A stretch of 64,000 bases of DNA from Streptomyces sp. NRRL F-5122. Lineage in GTDB: Bacteria; Actinomycetota; Actinomycetes; Streptomycetales; Streptomycetaceae. The notes beneath the pieces are model-generated. The model was given only the letters and a program-made list of their open reading frames with translations. It made no database searches and was not told the origin of the DNA. Both the position numbers and the translations under genes were made by a program. Within the stretch, counting starts at the first letter, position 1. Every line of letters starts with the position of its first letter. Below are positions 26,603 to 35,595 of this stretch, in pieces. The stretch lies in assembly GCF_001507435.1 (NCBI RefSeq), contig NZ_LMWH01000281.1:8265-72264 (forward strand), given 5' to 3'.

Positions 26603-27256
26603 ATGACCCCAGCCGACCAGCCGGCCTCGTCCCACGCCGACGCCCAGAGCCCGGCGTCGTTCCTCGCCGCCGCCTCGGCCCTCGAAGCCATAGACGAGGC
26701 CCTGCGCGGCGCCCATCTGAAGACCCCCGACTCCTCCGACCTCGGCCTCGGCCCGGAGCAGGCCCTCGCCTGCCTCCTGCTGCTGCGGCAGGTGCGCGAG
26801 CAGCTCGCCGGATGGGAGACCGGCCTGATCGAAACCGCCCGCGACGCGGGAGCCAGCTGGGCCGACCTCGCCCACCCCCTCGGCGTCGCCAGCCGCCAGG
26901 CCGCCGAACGGCGCTACCTGCGCAACCGGCCCGGGCCCGCCGGAACCACCGGCGAACAGCGCGTCCAGGCCACCCGCGAACATCGCGCCGCCCAACGCAC
27001 TGCCGCCACCTGGGCCCGCCGCAACGCCGCCGACCTGCGCCGCATCGCCGGCCAGATCGCCGCCCTCACCGACCTGCCCACCGCCGCCCGTCGCCCACTG
27101 AGCCAACTCCATGCGGCCCTCGCCCACGACGACCCGGCCGATCTCCTCCACCCGCTCGAAGCCGCCCGCCCCCACCTGACAGCCACCCACCCCGACCTCG
27201 CCGCCCAACTCGACGCCCTCACGGACCCCGCCACGCCTCCACCCACCCCCGGCTGA
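26603..27256 (+). CDS. rheA: RheA-like Hsp18 transcriptional regulator
   Basis: A 217-residue soluble helical protein divergent from hsp18. Residues about 50-100 (ALACLLLLRQVREQLAGWET, GASWADLAHPLGVASRQAAE, RRYLRNRP) read as a helix-turn-helix that includes the SWADLA...S.QAAE.R pattern. The rest is Arg/Ala-rich helices and a Pro-rich tail. RheA is the temperature-sensing repressor of hsp18 in Streptomyces albus. The assignment here rests on position, the helix-turn-helix and the two matching operators; I could not align the proteins. GGAGGTG-type ribosome site just upstream of ATG 26603. Confidence 0.8.
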   Translation: MTPADQPASSHADAQSPASFLAAASALEAIDEALRGAHLKTPDSSDLGLGPEQALACLLLLRQVREQLAGWETGLIETARDAGASWADLAHPLGVASRQAAERRYLRNRPGPAGTTGEQRVQATREHRAAQRTAATWARRNAADLRRIAGQIAALTDLPTAARRPLSQLHAALAHDDPADLLHPLEAARPHLTATHPDLAAQLDALTDPATPPPTPG

Positions 27257-27382
27257 CCACACGGCACCACCGGGCTCACCCGCGCAAGCTGTCGGTATGC
27301 CGGCCATCCAGCGGCCCGTCGCCGCAGGTCGCAGCCAGAGCATGGATCTGCCGAATGCAGAAAACCGCGCCAGAATGCAGAT

Positions 27383-27613
27383 ATGAGCGTGCTGACCATC
27401 AGGGACGTGCCCGAAGATCAGATTCGTGTCCTCAAGACCCGTGCCGCCCAGGCCGGGAAGTCCCTCCAGGCGTACCTGCACGAGCTGATCGCTGCAGAAA
27501 CCACCAAGCCGACCATAAACGAAATGGCTGCACGACTGGAGCGCGAGGCCGCCGCGGAGTACGCCACTGACGACGTGCTGGCAGCGATCGACGAGGGCAG
27601 GCTGGGCGGTTGA
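27383..27613 (+). CDS. FitA-type ribbon-helix-helix antitoxin
   Basis: A 76-residue ribbon-helix-helix protein. SVLTIRDVPEDQIRVLKTRA, then AGKSLQAYLHELIAAE, is the beta-strand and two helices of FitA/Phd-like antitoxins. The C-terminus (EREAAAEYATDDVLAAIDEG) would wrap a PIN toxin. Its TGA at 27611-27613 overlaps a TTG start of the downstream PIN frame, as in VapBC-type pairs. The toxin is decayed, so this is an orphan antitoxin that may still bind DNA. Confidence 0.85.
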   Translation: MSVLTIRDVPEDQIRVLKTRAAQAGKSLQAYLHELIAAETTKPTINEMAARLEREAAAEYATDDVLAAIDEGRLGG

Positions 27614-27843
27614 TCGCCATCGACACGTACGCGCTAGGGGTCCGCCTGACCGATCACGGCGCCACAGCGCGACACTCTCCCCTTTGTGGGAACGGGTTCG
27701 CACTTCCCACGCCAACTCGAGTGCCTACGACGCACAGTATGTTGCGCTGGACGAATCCCTCGGCCGCACCGCTGATCACCTGCGATGGGCGGATCAAGCG
27801 CAACGGTGCAGCCTGGTGCGCTCGACCAGGCGTCCCGGCGTGA
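27610..27843 (+). pseudogene. PIN-domain (VapC-type) toxin, decayed
   Basis: The frame starts IAIDTYALGVRLTDHG, the first strand, where the metal-binding Asp is expected. It jumps directly to C-terminal family elements that now lie in different frames: LWERVRTSHANSSAYDAQYV and ALDESLG in one frame, PLITCDGRIKRNGAA (the L.TCD.R motif) in another. The central part is deleted and at least one frameshift separates the rest. PIN toxins are Mg-dependent RNases; this one cannot fold. Confidence 0.7.
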
Positions 27844-28037
27844 CGACGCGGTAGAGCGCCCGCGGACGGGAAATCTGGCCTACCGCTGCCGAGAAGGGAT
27901 AGGCGACAGGGCTTCGGCGGTGTTGTGTGAGGCCCGGTTCGTGGCGGTCTGTCAGCTCGGTGGCGCCCCGGAACGTGGCAGGCACGGGCTTCCAAGATCA
28001 TGGAGTTCTCTACGCCCCGTGATCCGAGTGGAAGACC

Positions 28038-29276
28038 GTGCCTGTCGACGCATCATCGCTGACCCCGCGTGCCCTTGACCAGCTCCGCCAGCATCCCGAG
28101 GTCGTATCCGACGAGGTCCCGCGCCTGCTGGAGCGGCTGGCCGAGGTGCCCGACCCGCGAGACCCACGCGGCGTACGGCACGTGCTGGTTGCCGTACTCG
28201 CGCTGACCGCGTGTGCGGTTCTGGCGGGGGCGACCTCTGTGTCGACAGTCAGCGAGTGGATCGCCGATGCCCGCCGCACATCCTGGACCGCCTTGGTATA
28301 CGCCTCGACCCACTGTTCCCGAAGCGGTTCCTGTCTGCGGAAACGACGGTCCGGCGGCTGCTGGCCCGCGTCGACGGCGACGCGCTGGACCGGGCGGTCG
28401 GACGCCGGCTCGCCGACCGCCGTCCGAAGGCGACCGGACTGCGCGGCCTTGCAGTGGACGGCAAAAGCCTGCGCGTTTTTCGCGGCCAAAGCGAAGGGCC
28501 ACAAGATCCACCTGCTCGCCGCGCTGGAGCACGCCATCGGCCTGGTCCTGGCCCAGCTGGACGTCGGAGAGAAGACGAACGAGATCACCTGCTTCGAGCC
28601 GCTGCTGGGCACCGTCGCCGACCCGGCAGGAACCGTCGCCATCAGCGACGCGATGCACCCCCAGCGCGAGAATGCCGACTACCTCCTCGGCCGAGGCGCC
28701 CACTACATCGTGATCGTCAAGGGCAACCAGAAGAAGCTGCGCCGACAGCTCAAGTCCCTTCCCTGGAAGGACATCCCGCTTCAGGGACGCACCCGGGGCA
28801 TCGGCATCGGCCACGGCCGCTCGGAGATCCGCCGGATCAAGGCCGCCACCGTGAACAGCCCCCCATTCCCCGGAGCCCGCCAGGCCGTCCAGATCAAGCG
28901 CCGCCGCACCGACCGCAAGACCGGCAAGACCACCGTCAAGACGGTCTACGCCGTCACCAGCCTGACCGCCGAGCAGGCCACCGCGGCCCAGTTCGCCGAA
29001 CTCGTCTGCGACCACTGGAAGATCGATGCCTTGCACCATGTCCGCGACACCACCGTTGCTGAGGACGCCTCCCAGCTGCGGACCGGCAACGCGTCCCGCG
29101 CGATGGCCACTTGGCGCAACCTCGCCATCGGAGCCCTCCGCACGGCCGGCGTGAAGAACATCGCGGCCGGCCTCCGCCCGCAACGCCCGCGACCCTTGCC
29201 GCCCCCGCGCACTCCTCGGCCTCGGATGATCACGAACCGGACGTCATGCGACTACGCCGAAGCCCTGGCCGTATAG
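28038..29276 (+). mobile_element. ISAs1-type insertion sequence, transposase with compensating frameshifts
   Basis: The frame at 28038 reads an ISAs1-type transposase up to [20 protein letters not shown]. It is then out of register until [20 protein letters not shown]. The missing middle ([55 protein letters not shown]) is present in the second frame. Downstream [13 protein letters not shown] and [20 protein letters not shown] segments are intact, but the C-terminus again shifts after KNIAAGLR. Several lesions mean no working transposase. Exact ends were not determined. Confidence 0.8.
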
Positions 29277-29285
29277 GGCACAGCC

Positions 29286-30116
29286 TTATTCGTGATCGGT
29301 GGAGAGGGCGACGTGCCGCCAGGCGTCCATCTCCTTGCGGAAGGTGTCCAGTTTGGCGTCGAAGGCTTGCAGGGTGTCGGCGCCGAGCGGGAGGCGCAGG
29401 GGCGGTTCGGGGGTGGCGGCGATCTCGACGATGGCGTGGGCGGCCTTGACCGGGTCGCCGGGCTGGGCGTGGTTCAGGCTCGCGGCGGCTGCACGCATCG
29501 CGCCGACGGTGGGCGCGTAGTCGTCGATCGCGTCGGGTCCGGTGTGCAGGCTGGCAGGATCGAGGAAGTCGGTGCGGAAGAAGCCCGGTTCCACGAGCGT
29601 CACGTGAATGCCCAAGGGTGCCAGTTCGGTGTGGAGGGTCTCGGTGAAGCCTTCGACGGCGAACTTGGTGGAGGCGTAGATGCCCCAGCCCGGCGCGGTG
29701 GCGAAGCCCACGATGGAGCTGATGTTGATCACGTGGCCGGAGCGCTGGTGCCGCAATACCGGCAGTACGGCGCGCTGTACGGCGAGCGGGCCGAACACGT
29801 TGGTCTCGTACACCGCGCGGACCGCGGCGTCGTCGGACTCTTCGACGGCGGCGAGCAGGCCGGTGCCGGCGTTGTTGACCAGGACGTCGATCCGGCCGAA
29901 CCTTTCGACCGCGGCGTCGACGGCCGCTTCGATGCTCTGCGGGTTGGTCACGTCCAGCGGCGCGGTGAGCAGTGCGTCGCCGGCGTCGGGAAACTGCTCG
30001 CGGACGGTTTCGGCGTTCCTGGCGGTCGCGGCCACCTGGTGGCCGGCGGCGAGGGCGGCACGGGTGATTTCCAGGCCGAAGCCCCGGGACGATCCTGTGA
30101 TGAACCAGACGCTCAT
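29286..30116 (-). CDS. Short-chain dehydrogenase/reductase (SDR)
   Basis: A 276-residue classical SDR. The motif TGSSRGFG is near residues 7-14 and DVLVNNAGTGLLAAVEE marks the NNAG core. Catalytic Ser lies in INISSIVGFAT, and Tyr/Lys in IYASTKFAVEGFTETL. The EPGFFRTDF loop and the 40-residue C-terminal tail resemble oxidoreductases of the 17-beta-HSD-like group. Sixteen bases separate its start from the stop of the NmrA gene, so it is the third gene of an MFS-NmrA-SDR operon. Substrate unknown. Confidence 0.93.
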   Translation of the reverse strand: MSVWFITGSSRGFGLEITRAALAAGHQVAATARNAETVREQFPDAGDALLTAPLDVTNPQSIEAAVDAAVERFGRIDVLVNNAGTGLLAAVEESDDAAVRAVYETNVFGPLAVQRAVLPVLRHQRSGHVINISSIVGFATAPGWGIYASTKFAVEGFTETLHTELAPLGIHVTLVEPGFFRTDFLDPASLHTGPDAIDDYAPTVGAMRAAAASLNHAQPGDPVKAAHAIVEIAATPEPPLRLPLGADTLQAFDAKLDTFRKEMDAWRHVALSTDHE

Positions 30117-30131
30117 TGTGTTCTCCAGTTT

Positions 30132-31007
30132 TCAGGCAGTGGGCAGGTTGAAGGCAGCGCGGTTTTGGGCGATGAAACCCTCGACGTCGAGGGGGTCACT
30201 GCCGCCGATCGTCTTCACCAGGTCGTTGGTGCCGGCGAAGACGCCATTTCGGTAGTCGACGGCCACGGCGAGCAGGTGCTGGATGAGGTGGTCCGGCGCG
30301 CCGCGCCCGTGCAGGATGGCGGCGAATTCGTCGAGTTCGATGGGCACGTAGGTGACTTCACGGTCCAGCGCCTTCGACATCTTCTCGGCGATCTCGTAGT
30401 GGTTGAGCTCCTCGGCTCCGTACAGCGGGTAGATCTGGCCGACGTGCGGGGCGGGGTCTTCCAGGATGGCCGCGATCACCTTCGCCTGGTCGCTTTCCGC
30501 GATGGGGGCGTGGCGTCCGTCGGCGAACGGCAGGCGCAGTTCGCCGGTGCCGTCGGCCCAGGTGTCGATCAGCCACTGGGCGAAGAAGGTCGGGCGGATG
30601 TGGGTGACCGGGACCGGGGCTTGGTCCAGGACACGTTCGGCGACCCAGTGCTGGCGTGCCGCGTTACTGGCGGTGTTGCGGCGGGCGGAGATCTGCGACA
30701 TGTTCACGATCGCCTGGACCCCGTTCTCCTCCGCCGCCTGGGCCACGTTCACGGTCGCGTCCATCAGGCCGGGGCGGATCGGATAGGTGAAGTAAAGGGC
30801 GTCGATCCCCTTGGTCGCCCGGGCCAGGGAGTCCAGGTCGAGGACGTCGCCTTCCACGACGTCCGCCCCGAGGTCGGCGAGCCGCTCGGCACGTCTGTCG
30901 AGTCCGCGGACGAGTGCGCGGACGCGGTGACCGTGCTGGAGCAGGAGTTGGGCGGTGTGGCCGCCGGTCTTGCCGGTGGCCCCGATCACGAGGAGGTTGC
31001 GTTCCAT
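30132..31007 (-). CDS. NmrA-family NAD(P)-binding protein
   Basis: A 291-residue NmrA/atypical SDR. NLLVIGATGKTGGHTAQLLL gives the glycine-rich loop at about 8-15, GHRVRALVRGLDRRAERLAD the adenosine-binding strand, and ALYFTYPIRPGLMD and HIRPTFFAQWLIDTWADG the substrate region. It lacks the classical Tyr-x3-Lys pair of SDRs, as expected for NmrA proteins, which may reduce quinones or sense redox cofactors. It is the middle gene of the operon repressed, by inference, by the divergent TetR protein. Confidence 0.92.
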   Translation of the reverse strand: MERNLLVIGATGKTGGHTAQLLLQHGHRVRALVRGLDRRAERLADLGADVVEGDVLDLDSLARATKGIDALYFTYPIRPGLMDATVNVAQAAEENGVQAIVNMSQISARRNTASNAARQHWVAERVLDQAPVPVTHIRPTFFAQWLIDTWADGTGELRLPFADGRHAPIAESDQAKVIAAILEDPAPHVGQIYPLYGAEELNHYEIAEKMSKALDREVTYVPIELDEFAAILHGRGAPDHLIQHLLAVAVDYRNGVFAGTNDLVKTIGGSDPLDVEGFIAQNRAAFNLPTA

Positions 31008-31165
31008 GAGGGAGATCTCCGTTTCTTGAGGGGGAGCTGGCTGGAACTCCAGCGTCAGTCCTTCGGGCGGATGCCGCGGATGATGGGGGAGAGGCGGTGC
31101 GCTGCCCCTCCATCAGGAGGCCGTGGTTGCTTGCGCTCCGGCCCCGAGTGGCTGCGGCCGTGTGG

Positions 31166-32623
31166 TCAGGGTGTGTGGCGGGACCGGAGGGCGAGCAGCG
31201 CGGCGGCTGCGGCGATTCCGGCGCCGCCCTGGACCGACCAGGCATGGTCGAACCCGGCGGCCGTGGCCTGGGGAGTGAGAGCGACGAGCAGGGCCACGCC
31301 CACGGCACTGCCGATCTGCCGGCTCATGTTGAGCACGGCGCTGCCCGTGGTGGCGCGTTCGGGTGCGAGGGTGCCGGCGGCGGCGAACAGCGGCGCTTGG
31401 GCCAGACCGCCGGCCAGGCCGACCAGGATCAGGCCGGGGAACATGCCGCCCCAGTAGTCGGGGGTGGTGTGCACGGCCATGAGCCAGTAGCCGGCGGCCA
31501 GTGTCATGGCCAGCGTGCCGGTCACGGCGGGGGCGGTGCGTCCAAAACGGATCTGGAGGGGGCCGGCGTTCATCGCGAAGGCGATCGAGGCCAGGGGCGC
31601 CGGGGCGATGGAGACCCCTGCGTGCAGTGGGCTGAAGTGCCAGACCTCCTGCATGAACAGGGCGGTGCTGAGCAGGACGATGGCGAAGCCCGCGGAGAAC
31701 AGGAATAGAGCCACGGTGGCGGCGGTGAATTCTCTGCCGGCGAACAACTGCCTCTCGATCACCGGTGCCTTGGCATGCAGGGTGCGCTCGACGGTCGCGG
31801 CGGCGGCCAGGGCGGCCGCGGCGAACAGGGCCACGGTGCGGATGTCCGCCCAGCCCCACCCCGGCCCCTGGACGGTGGCCAGCACCAGCAGGCTCACGGC
31901 CAGCAACAGTGCGAGGGCGGAGACCGGACCCGGCAGAGCGGCGCCCTTGGGCTGACGGACCTCGGGCAGCAGCAGCGCTCCGGCGATAAGAGTGGCGATC
32001 CCGATGGGAACGTTGATCAGGAAGATCCACCGCCAGTCGAGGGTGACGAGCAGACCGCCGAGGGGCGGGCCCGCCGAGGCCGCGACCGCGCCCACGCCCG
32101 CCCACAGGCCCACCACCAGGGTGTGCTGGCGCTTGGGGAAGCTCGGGTAGAGCAGGCCGAGCGAGGACGGCACGATCATCGCCGCGCCCACGGCCTGGAC
32201 GGCGCGGGCGGCGACCAGTACGCCGAGACTCGGTGCGGCGGCCGCGACGGCGGAGGTGAGGGTGAAGACCCCGACCCCGGACAGCAGTACCTTCCTACGT
32301 CCCCAGTGGTCCGCGATCCGGCCCGCGGGCACAAGCACGGCGGCGAAGACGATCGCGTAGGCCGACAGAACCCACGACACGCTCGCGACACTCACGCCCG
32401 GGAACGACCGGCCGATCCCGTCCAGGGCGACGTTCACGACGAAGAAGTCGAGCTGTGCCATGAAGGCGACGGCACCTAGCACCGCCATGATGCTCCAGCG
32501 CCGCGGATGGCCCGCCTCCGCGGCTGCCACGGCCGGGCCGGCGGGCCTCGCCGATGTGGCGGCTGCCTGCGGTGAAGCCTCTGGGGACACGTCGTCCGCC
32601 CTTCCACAAAAAGGGGCTGTCAA
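31166..32623 (-). CDS. MFS transporter, DHA2 (14-helix) drug-efflux type
   Basis: A 485-residue integral membrane protein with about 14 helices. MAQLDFFVVNVALDGIGRSF is helix 1, where the Asp of DHA2 drug/proton antiporters sits. GRIADHWGRRKVLLSG is motif A in the loop after helix 2, and VQAVGAAMIVPSSLGLLYPS and GLWAGVGAVAASAGPPLGGL hold motif C. It should export drugs or toxic metabolites using the proton gradient. It starts the operon that continues with the NmrA and SDR genes. Two identical-core dyads lie between it and the TetR gene. Confidence 0.93.
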   Translation of the reverse strand: MTAPFCGRADDVSPEASPQAAATSARPAGPAVAAAEAGHPRRWSIMAVLGAVAFMAQLDFFVVNVALDGIGRSFPGVSVASVSWVLSAYAIVFAAVLVPAGRIADHWGRRKVLLSGVGVFTLTSAVAAAAPSLGVLVAARAVQAVGAAMIVPSSLGLLYPSFPKRQHTLVVGLWAGVGAVAASAGPPLGGLLVTLDWRWIFLINVPIGIATLIAGALLLPEVRQPKGAALPGPVSALALLLAVSLLVLATVQGPGWGWADIRTVALFAAAALAAAATVERTLHAKAPVIERQLFAGREFTAATVALFLFSAGFAIVLLSTALFMQEVWHFSPLHAGVSIAPAPLASIAFAMNAGPLQIRFGRTAPAVTGTLAMTLAAGYWLMAVHTTPDYWGGMFPGLILVGLAGGLAQAPLFAAAGTLAPERATTGSAVLNMSRQIGSAVGVALLVALTPQATAAGFDHAWSVQGGAGIAAAAALLALRSRHTP

Positions 32624-32631
32624 GCCCTTTT
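32608..32631. promoter_or_regulatory. TetR-type operator A (efflux operon)
   Basis: Inverted repeat with core AAGGGGCTGTCAAGCCCTT in an A/T-flanked dyad. The reverse strand contains TTGACA, which could be a -35 box for the efflux operon. Its centre is 50 bases from that of operator B. Confidence 0.6.
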
Positions 32632-32656
32632 GGGCTGGGCCTCATGGAACACCAAC

Positions 32657-32682
32657 AAAAAAGGGCTGTCAAGCCCTTTTTT
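32657..32682. promoter_or_regulatory. TetR-type operator B (efflux operon)
   Basis: Arms AAAAAAGGGCT and AGCCCTTTTTT around GTCA: a perfect 11-base inverted repeat. It lies 17 bases before the TetR start, where a bound repressor would block the TetR promoter. A TAGGGT sequence at 32687-32692 may be the -10 box. Confidence 0.65.
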
Positions 32683-32699
32683 GTGGTAGGGTCGGCACC

Positions 32700-33326
32700 A
32701 TGACTGCAAGCAGCGAAGCGTCGGCTCGGAGGCTGACCCCCAAGGGCCTGGCCACGCGCGAGCGCATCATCAAGGCGGCTGCGGAGCTGATCTACGAGCA
32801 CGGCGTGCAGAACACCAACAACGAGCAGATCCGCGCCGCCACCGGGGTCAGCGGTTCCCAGCTGACCCGGCACTTCCCCACCAAGGAGTCCCTGGTGCGT
32901 GCGGTGCTCGCCTGGCAGGCCGACACCATCGTCGCCCGCCATCAGGTCCCCGATCTGGGCGAGCTGGACAGCTTCGTCGCCCTGCGCCGGTGGGCCGACT
33001 CCTACATCGCCTCGCAGGACATGGTGCGCGGCGGGTGCACGTTCGGCTCCCTGGCCGCCGAAGTCGTCAAGGCCGACCCCTCCCACCGCGACGCGGTGGC
33101 CGACGGCTTCGAGCGATGGCAGGAGCTGTTCCGGCGTGGTCTGGGCGCGATGCGCGAGCGCGGCGAGCTGCGGCCGGAGGCTGACCCGGTCGCTCTCGCC
33201 CACCTGCTCGCAGCCGCATTCCAGGGCGGAGCCCTACTGGACCAGGCGGCCGACGACAGCACGCCGCTGCGCGACGCACTCTACGGAGCCCTGGCCTACA
33301 TCGAGTCGTTCGCCGTAGAGAGTTGA
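32700..33326 (+). CDS. TetR/AcrR family transcriptional regulator
   Basis: A 208-residue TetR protein. The N-terminal helix-turn-helix is [54 protein letters not shown] (about 16-75). The C-terminal ligand domain ([40 protein letters not shown]) is of the TetR_C_16-like type with a conserved GGC segment. It diverges from the MFS-NmrA-SDR operon with two matching operators between, so it most likely represses that operon and itself. The ISAs1 remnant begins just past its stop codon. Confidence 0.93.
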   Translation: MTASSEASARRLTPKGLATRERIIKAAAELIYEHGVQNTNNEQIRAATGVSGSQLTRHFPTKESLVRAVLAWQADTIVARHQVPDLGELDSFVALRRWADSYIASQDMVRGGCTFGSLAAEVVKADPSHRDAVADGFERWQELFRRGLGAMRERGELRPEADPVALAHLLAAAFQGGALLDQAADDSTPLRDALYGALAYIESFAVES

Positions 33327-33329
33327 ACG

Positions 33330-34069
33330 GCCCAGCAATGGCCCGACACTCGGCGGCAACCGATGGGATTGCACGTTGCCCCGGGGCCAGGGCTTCGCCG
33401 TACTCGGCGGGCGTCTGTTTCCTGACCAGTTGAGCCCGAGCAGGGGCGAGCGGGCGGTCCGCGTTGCGGGCGTTGTGTCGCAGAGCGGCGGCGACGTTGT
33501 TCGCGCTGGCCAGCCGCAGGGCGCCGATGGCGAGGTTGCGCCAGGTGGCCATCGCCCGGGGCGCGTTGCCGGTTCGCAGCTGTGATGCGTCTTCGGCGAA
33601 CGCGGTGTCTCTGATGTGGTGCAGGGCTTCGATCTGCCAGTGATCACGGAGCAGGGTCGCCAGTTGGGCGGGACTGCTTGCTCAGCGGTGAGGCTGGTGA
33701 CGGCGCAGACGGCCTTGATGGTGGTTTTGCCAGTCTTGCCGTCGGTGCGGCGGCGCTTGATCTGGATGGCCTGCCGGGCTCCGGGGAAGAGCAGGCTGTT
33801 GACCGTGGCCACCTTGATCCGTCGGATCTCCGAGCGTCCGTGACTGGCGCCCCTCACGTGGCCCTGCAGCGGGATCTCTGTCCACGGAAGGGATCTGAGC
33901 TGCGTGCGGAGCTTCTTCCGGTTGCCCTTGACGATCACGATGTAGGGGGCTTCGGGGCCGAGGAGATAGTCGGCGTGCTCGCGTTGGGTGTGCATGGAGT
34001 CGCTGGTGACGACCACCCCGGCCAGGTCGGCCATGGTCTCCAGCAGCGGCTGGAAGCAGGTGATTTCAA
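33330..34069 (-). pseudogene. ISAs1-type transposase remnant (3' two-thirds)
   Basis: The frame opens mid-protein at [20 protein letters not shown] and continues [40 protein letters not shown] and [13 protein letters not shown] frameshift near 33650 moves the rest to another frame, and the C-terminus [20 protein letters not shown] is in a third. The N-terminal third is missing where it joins the VOC gene. It is related to, but not identical with, the copy at 28038-29276 and lies in the opposite orientation. Confidence 0.85.
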
Positions 34070-34071
34070 GC

Positions 34072-34731
34072 TCAGGACAGCGAAGACACCGTAGGCGGCG
34101 CAATGGCCTCCCAGGCGAATCCGTCCGGGTCGGTGAAGGCGCCGGCGGTGCTGCCCAGGACGATGCGGTGGGAGCCGGTGCCGTCGGCGGGGACGCCGAG
34201 GTCCTTGGCCAGACCGCCCCGCTTGTACAGGGCCAGCTTGACCGGATGGGACCCGCCGGCGGCGAACTCGGCGTACTTGCCGCCGAAGCTCCTGGCCACG
34301 CTCAGGCCCCGGCCGACGTAGAACTGCTTGCTGGCCTTCACATCCTCGACGCCCAGCAGGAGCACGACCTCGTCGATCTCGCGGGTGGCCGGGCCGGTGT
34401 CCTTCTTCGCCGAGGTCGCCACCTTCCAGATCGTTCCGTCCGGAGCCTGGACGACGCCGCCGTAGCCCCACAGCGATTTCGCGCCGGGCTTGAGCACCGC
34501 GGCCCCTGCGGTCACGGCGGCGCCGAGGAAACTGTCGACGGTGGCCGGCCCGGACACCGTGAGCGCCAGGGTGAAGCCGCGGAACCCGATGGACTGCGCC
34601 TCGGACGCGCGCAGGCGCAGGTGTGCGTCCACCCCGAAGGCGGTGTAGAAGCGGTGGGCGGCATCGGAGTCGGCCACCTCGAGGGTGACGGATGCCAGGG
34701 ACAGGGTGGGTGCGGTGGTTGCCATGGCCAT
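34072..34731 (-). CDS. Two-domain VOC (glyoxalase-like) protein
   Basis: A 219-residue protein built of two VOC halves. The first starts [20 protein letters not shown] with FGVDAHLRL; the second starts [20 protein letters not shown] and ends [13 protein letters not shown]. It should bind or isomerise a small compound, perhaps with metal. Its ATG overlaps the TGA of the AraC-type gene by one base (TGATG), showing translational coupling, which supports the start at 34731 over the ATG six bases later. The 3' end abuts the ISAs1 remnant. Confidence 0.88.
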   Translation of the reverse strand: MAMATTAPTLSLASVTLEVADSDAAHRFYTAFGVDAHLRLRASEAQSIGFRGFTLALTVSGPATVDSFLGAAVTAGAAVLKPGAKSLWGYGGVVQAPDGTIWKVATSAKKDTGPATREIDEVVLLLGVEDVKASKQFYVGRGLSVARSFGGKYAEFAAGGSHPVKLALYKRGGLAKDLGVPADGTGSHRIVLGSTAGAFTDPDGFAWEAIAPPTVSSLS

Positions 34732-35252
34732 CACGCTAGATGCTGCTCGGCGGCCGGCGCTTCTCGATTCCTGACCGGTCTGGCCACCTGCTTCGCCACG
34801 CACGCCGGCATCCCCTCCACCGTGACAGCAAGCCCCCCGCCACCGGCCCTACGTACGGCATCGGTGCAGTCGGCCGCCGCATCGGCCACACGGCGCCGGA
34901 AGGCCCCGGGAGGCATACCGACCAGCTCGGTGAAGCGGGTGGTGAACGTGCCCAGCGACGCGCAGCCGACCGCAAAGCAGACCTCCGTCACGCTGAGGTC
35001 GCCACGCCGCAGCAGCGCCGTCGCACGCTCGATGCGACGCGTCATCAGGTACGCGTACGGCGACTCGCCGTAGGCGGCCCGGAACTGCCGGCTGAGGTGC
35101 CCGGCGGACATGCTCACACCGCGGGCGAGCTCCTCCACGTTCAGCGGCTGCGCGTACTCCCTGTCGATGCGATCACGGACGCGACGCAACCGCGCGAAAT
35201 CGGCCAGCCGCTGCGCCTGGACACGCGCACGCCGCCACTCGGGCCGACACAT
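34731..35252 (-). CDS. AraC family transcriptional regulator (HTH-only type)
   Basis: A 173-residue regulator with the AraC double helix-turn-helix at the N-terminal side: LNVEELARGVSMSAGHLSRQ, YAYLMTRRIERATALLRRGD, VTEVCFAVGCASLGTFTTRF. It continues with the short tail VEGMPACVAKQVARPVRNRE found in streptomycete AraC proteins paired with VOC genes. There is no separate ligand domain; the partner VOC protein may supply sensing or be its target. Start ATG 35252 has GGGGAGTGA upstream; ATG 35267 is an alternative. Confidence 0.9.
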   Translation of the reverse strand: MCRPEWRRARVQAQRLADFARLRRVRDRIDREYAQPLNVEELARGVSMSAGHLSRQFRAAYGESPYAYLMTRRIERATALLRRGDLSVTEVCFAVGCASLGTFTTRFTELVGMPPGAFRRRVADAAADCTDAVRRAGGGGLAVTVEGMPACVAKQVARPVRNREAPAAEQHLA

Positions 35253-35293
35253 AGGATCACTCCCCATTCTTTCCTCTTCCCACGACGCCTGTG

Positions 35294-35335
35294 AGTGCCT
35301 GGGGGCGACTGCCGCGGCAGTCGCCCCCAGGCACT
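35294..35335. repeat. 42-base perfect palindrome
   Basis: Two 21-base arms with no loop, beginning AGTGCCTGGGGGCGACTGCC. It lies 42 bases upstream of the AraC gene. As RNA it would form an extremely stable hairpin in either direction, so it may be a bidirectional terminator or an end of a lost mobile element. Confidence 0.9.
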
Positions 35336-35575
35336 GGGTGATGAGGACCGACCCAGTCGGGCCGACCAGTCGCTTGAGCAACCACCGGACACCAACGGGA
35401 CAGGCTCGTCGGGCCCTTGCCCGGTGCGACAAGGACGCGGACGAGGCCCCTTCGGGCGGCCGGCAGAGCGGGGCAGGGCGCCTCGCCGGTGGTGTGCCGG
35501 GTTCATGTAGAGGCGTCGCGGCGCCGGCCGTGAGGGCAGCATCGCTGTCCGGTTCAGTCTGATCTTGCGAGGAAC

Positions 35576-35595
35576 CCCGGGTCTTCAGACCCGGG
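35576..35595. repeat. Hairpin of the IS200/IS605 type next to a tnpB fragment
   Basis: Nine-base arms CCCGGGTCT and AGACCCGGG with a two-base loop, preceded by GAGGAAC. Subterminal hairpins like this mark IS200/IS605 ends. It immediately precedes the tnpB fragment rather than following it, so the element is rearranged. Confidence 0.6.

Noticed and set aside
29292..31457. A 721-codon open frame on the plus strand.
   Set aside because: Antisense to three well-supported genes (SDR, NmrA, MFS); it has no family match and results from high GC codon bias.
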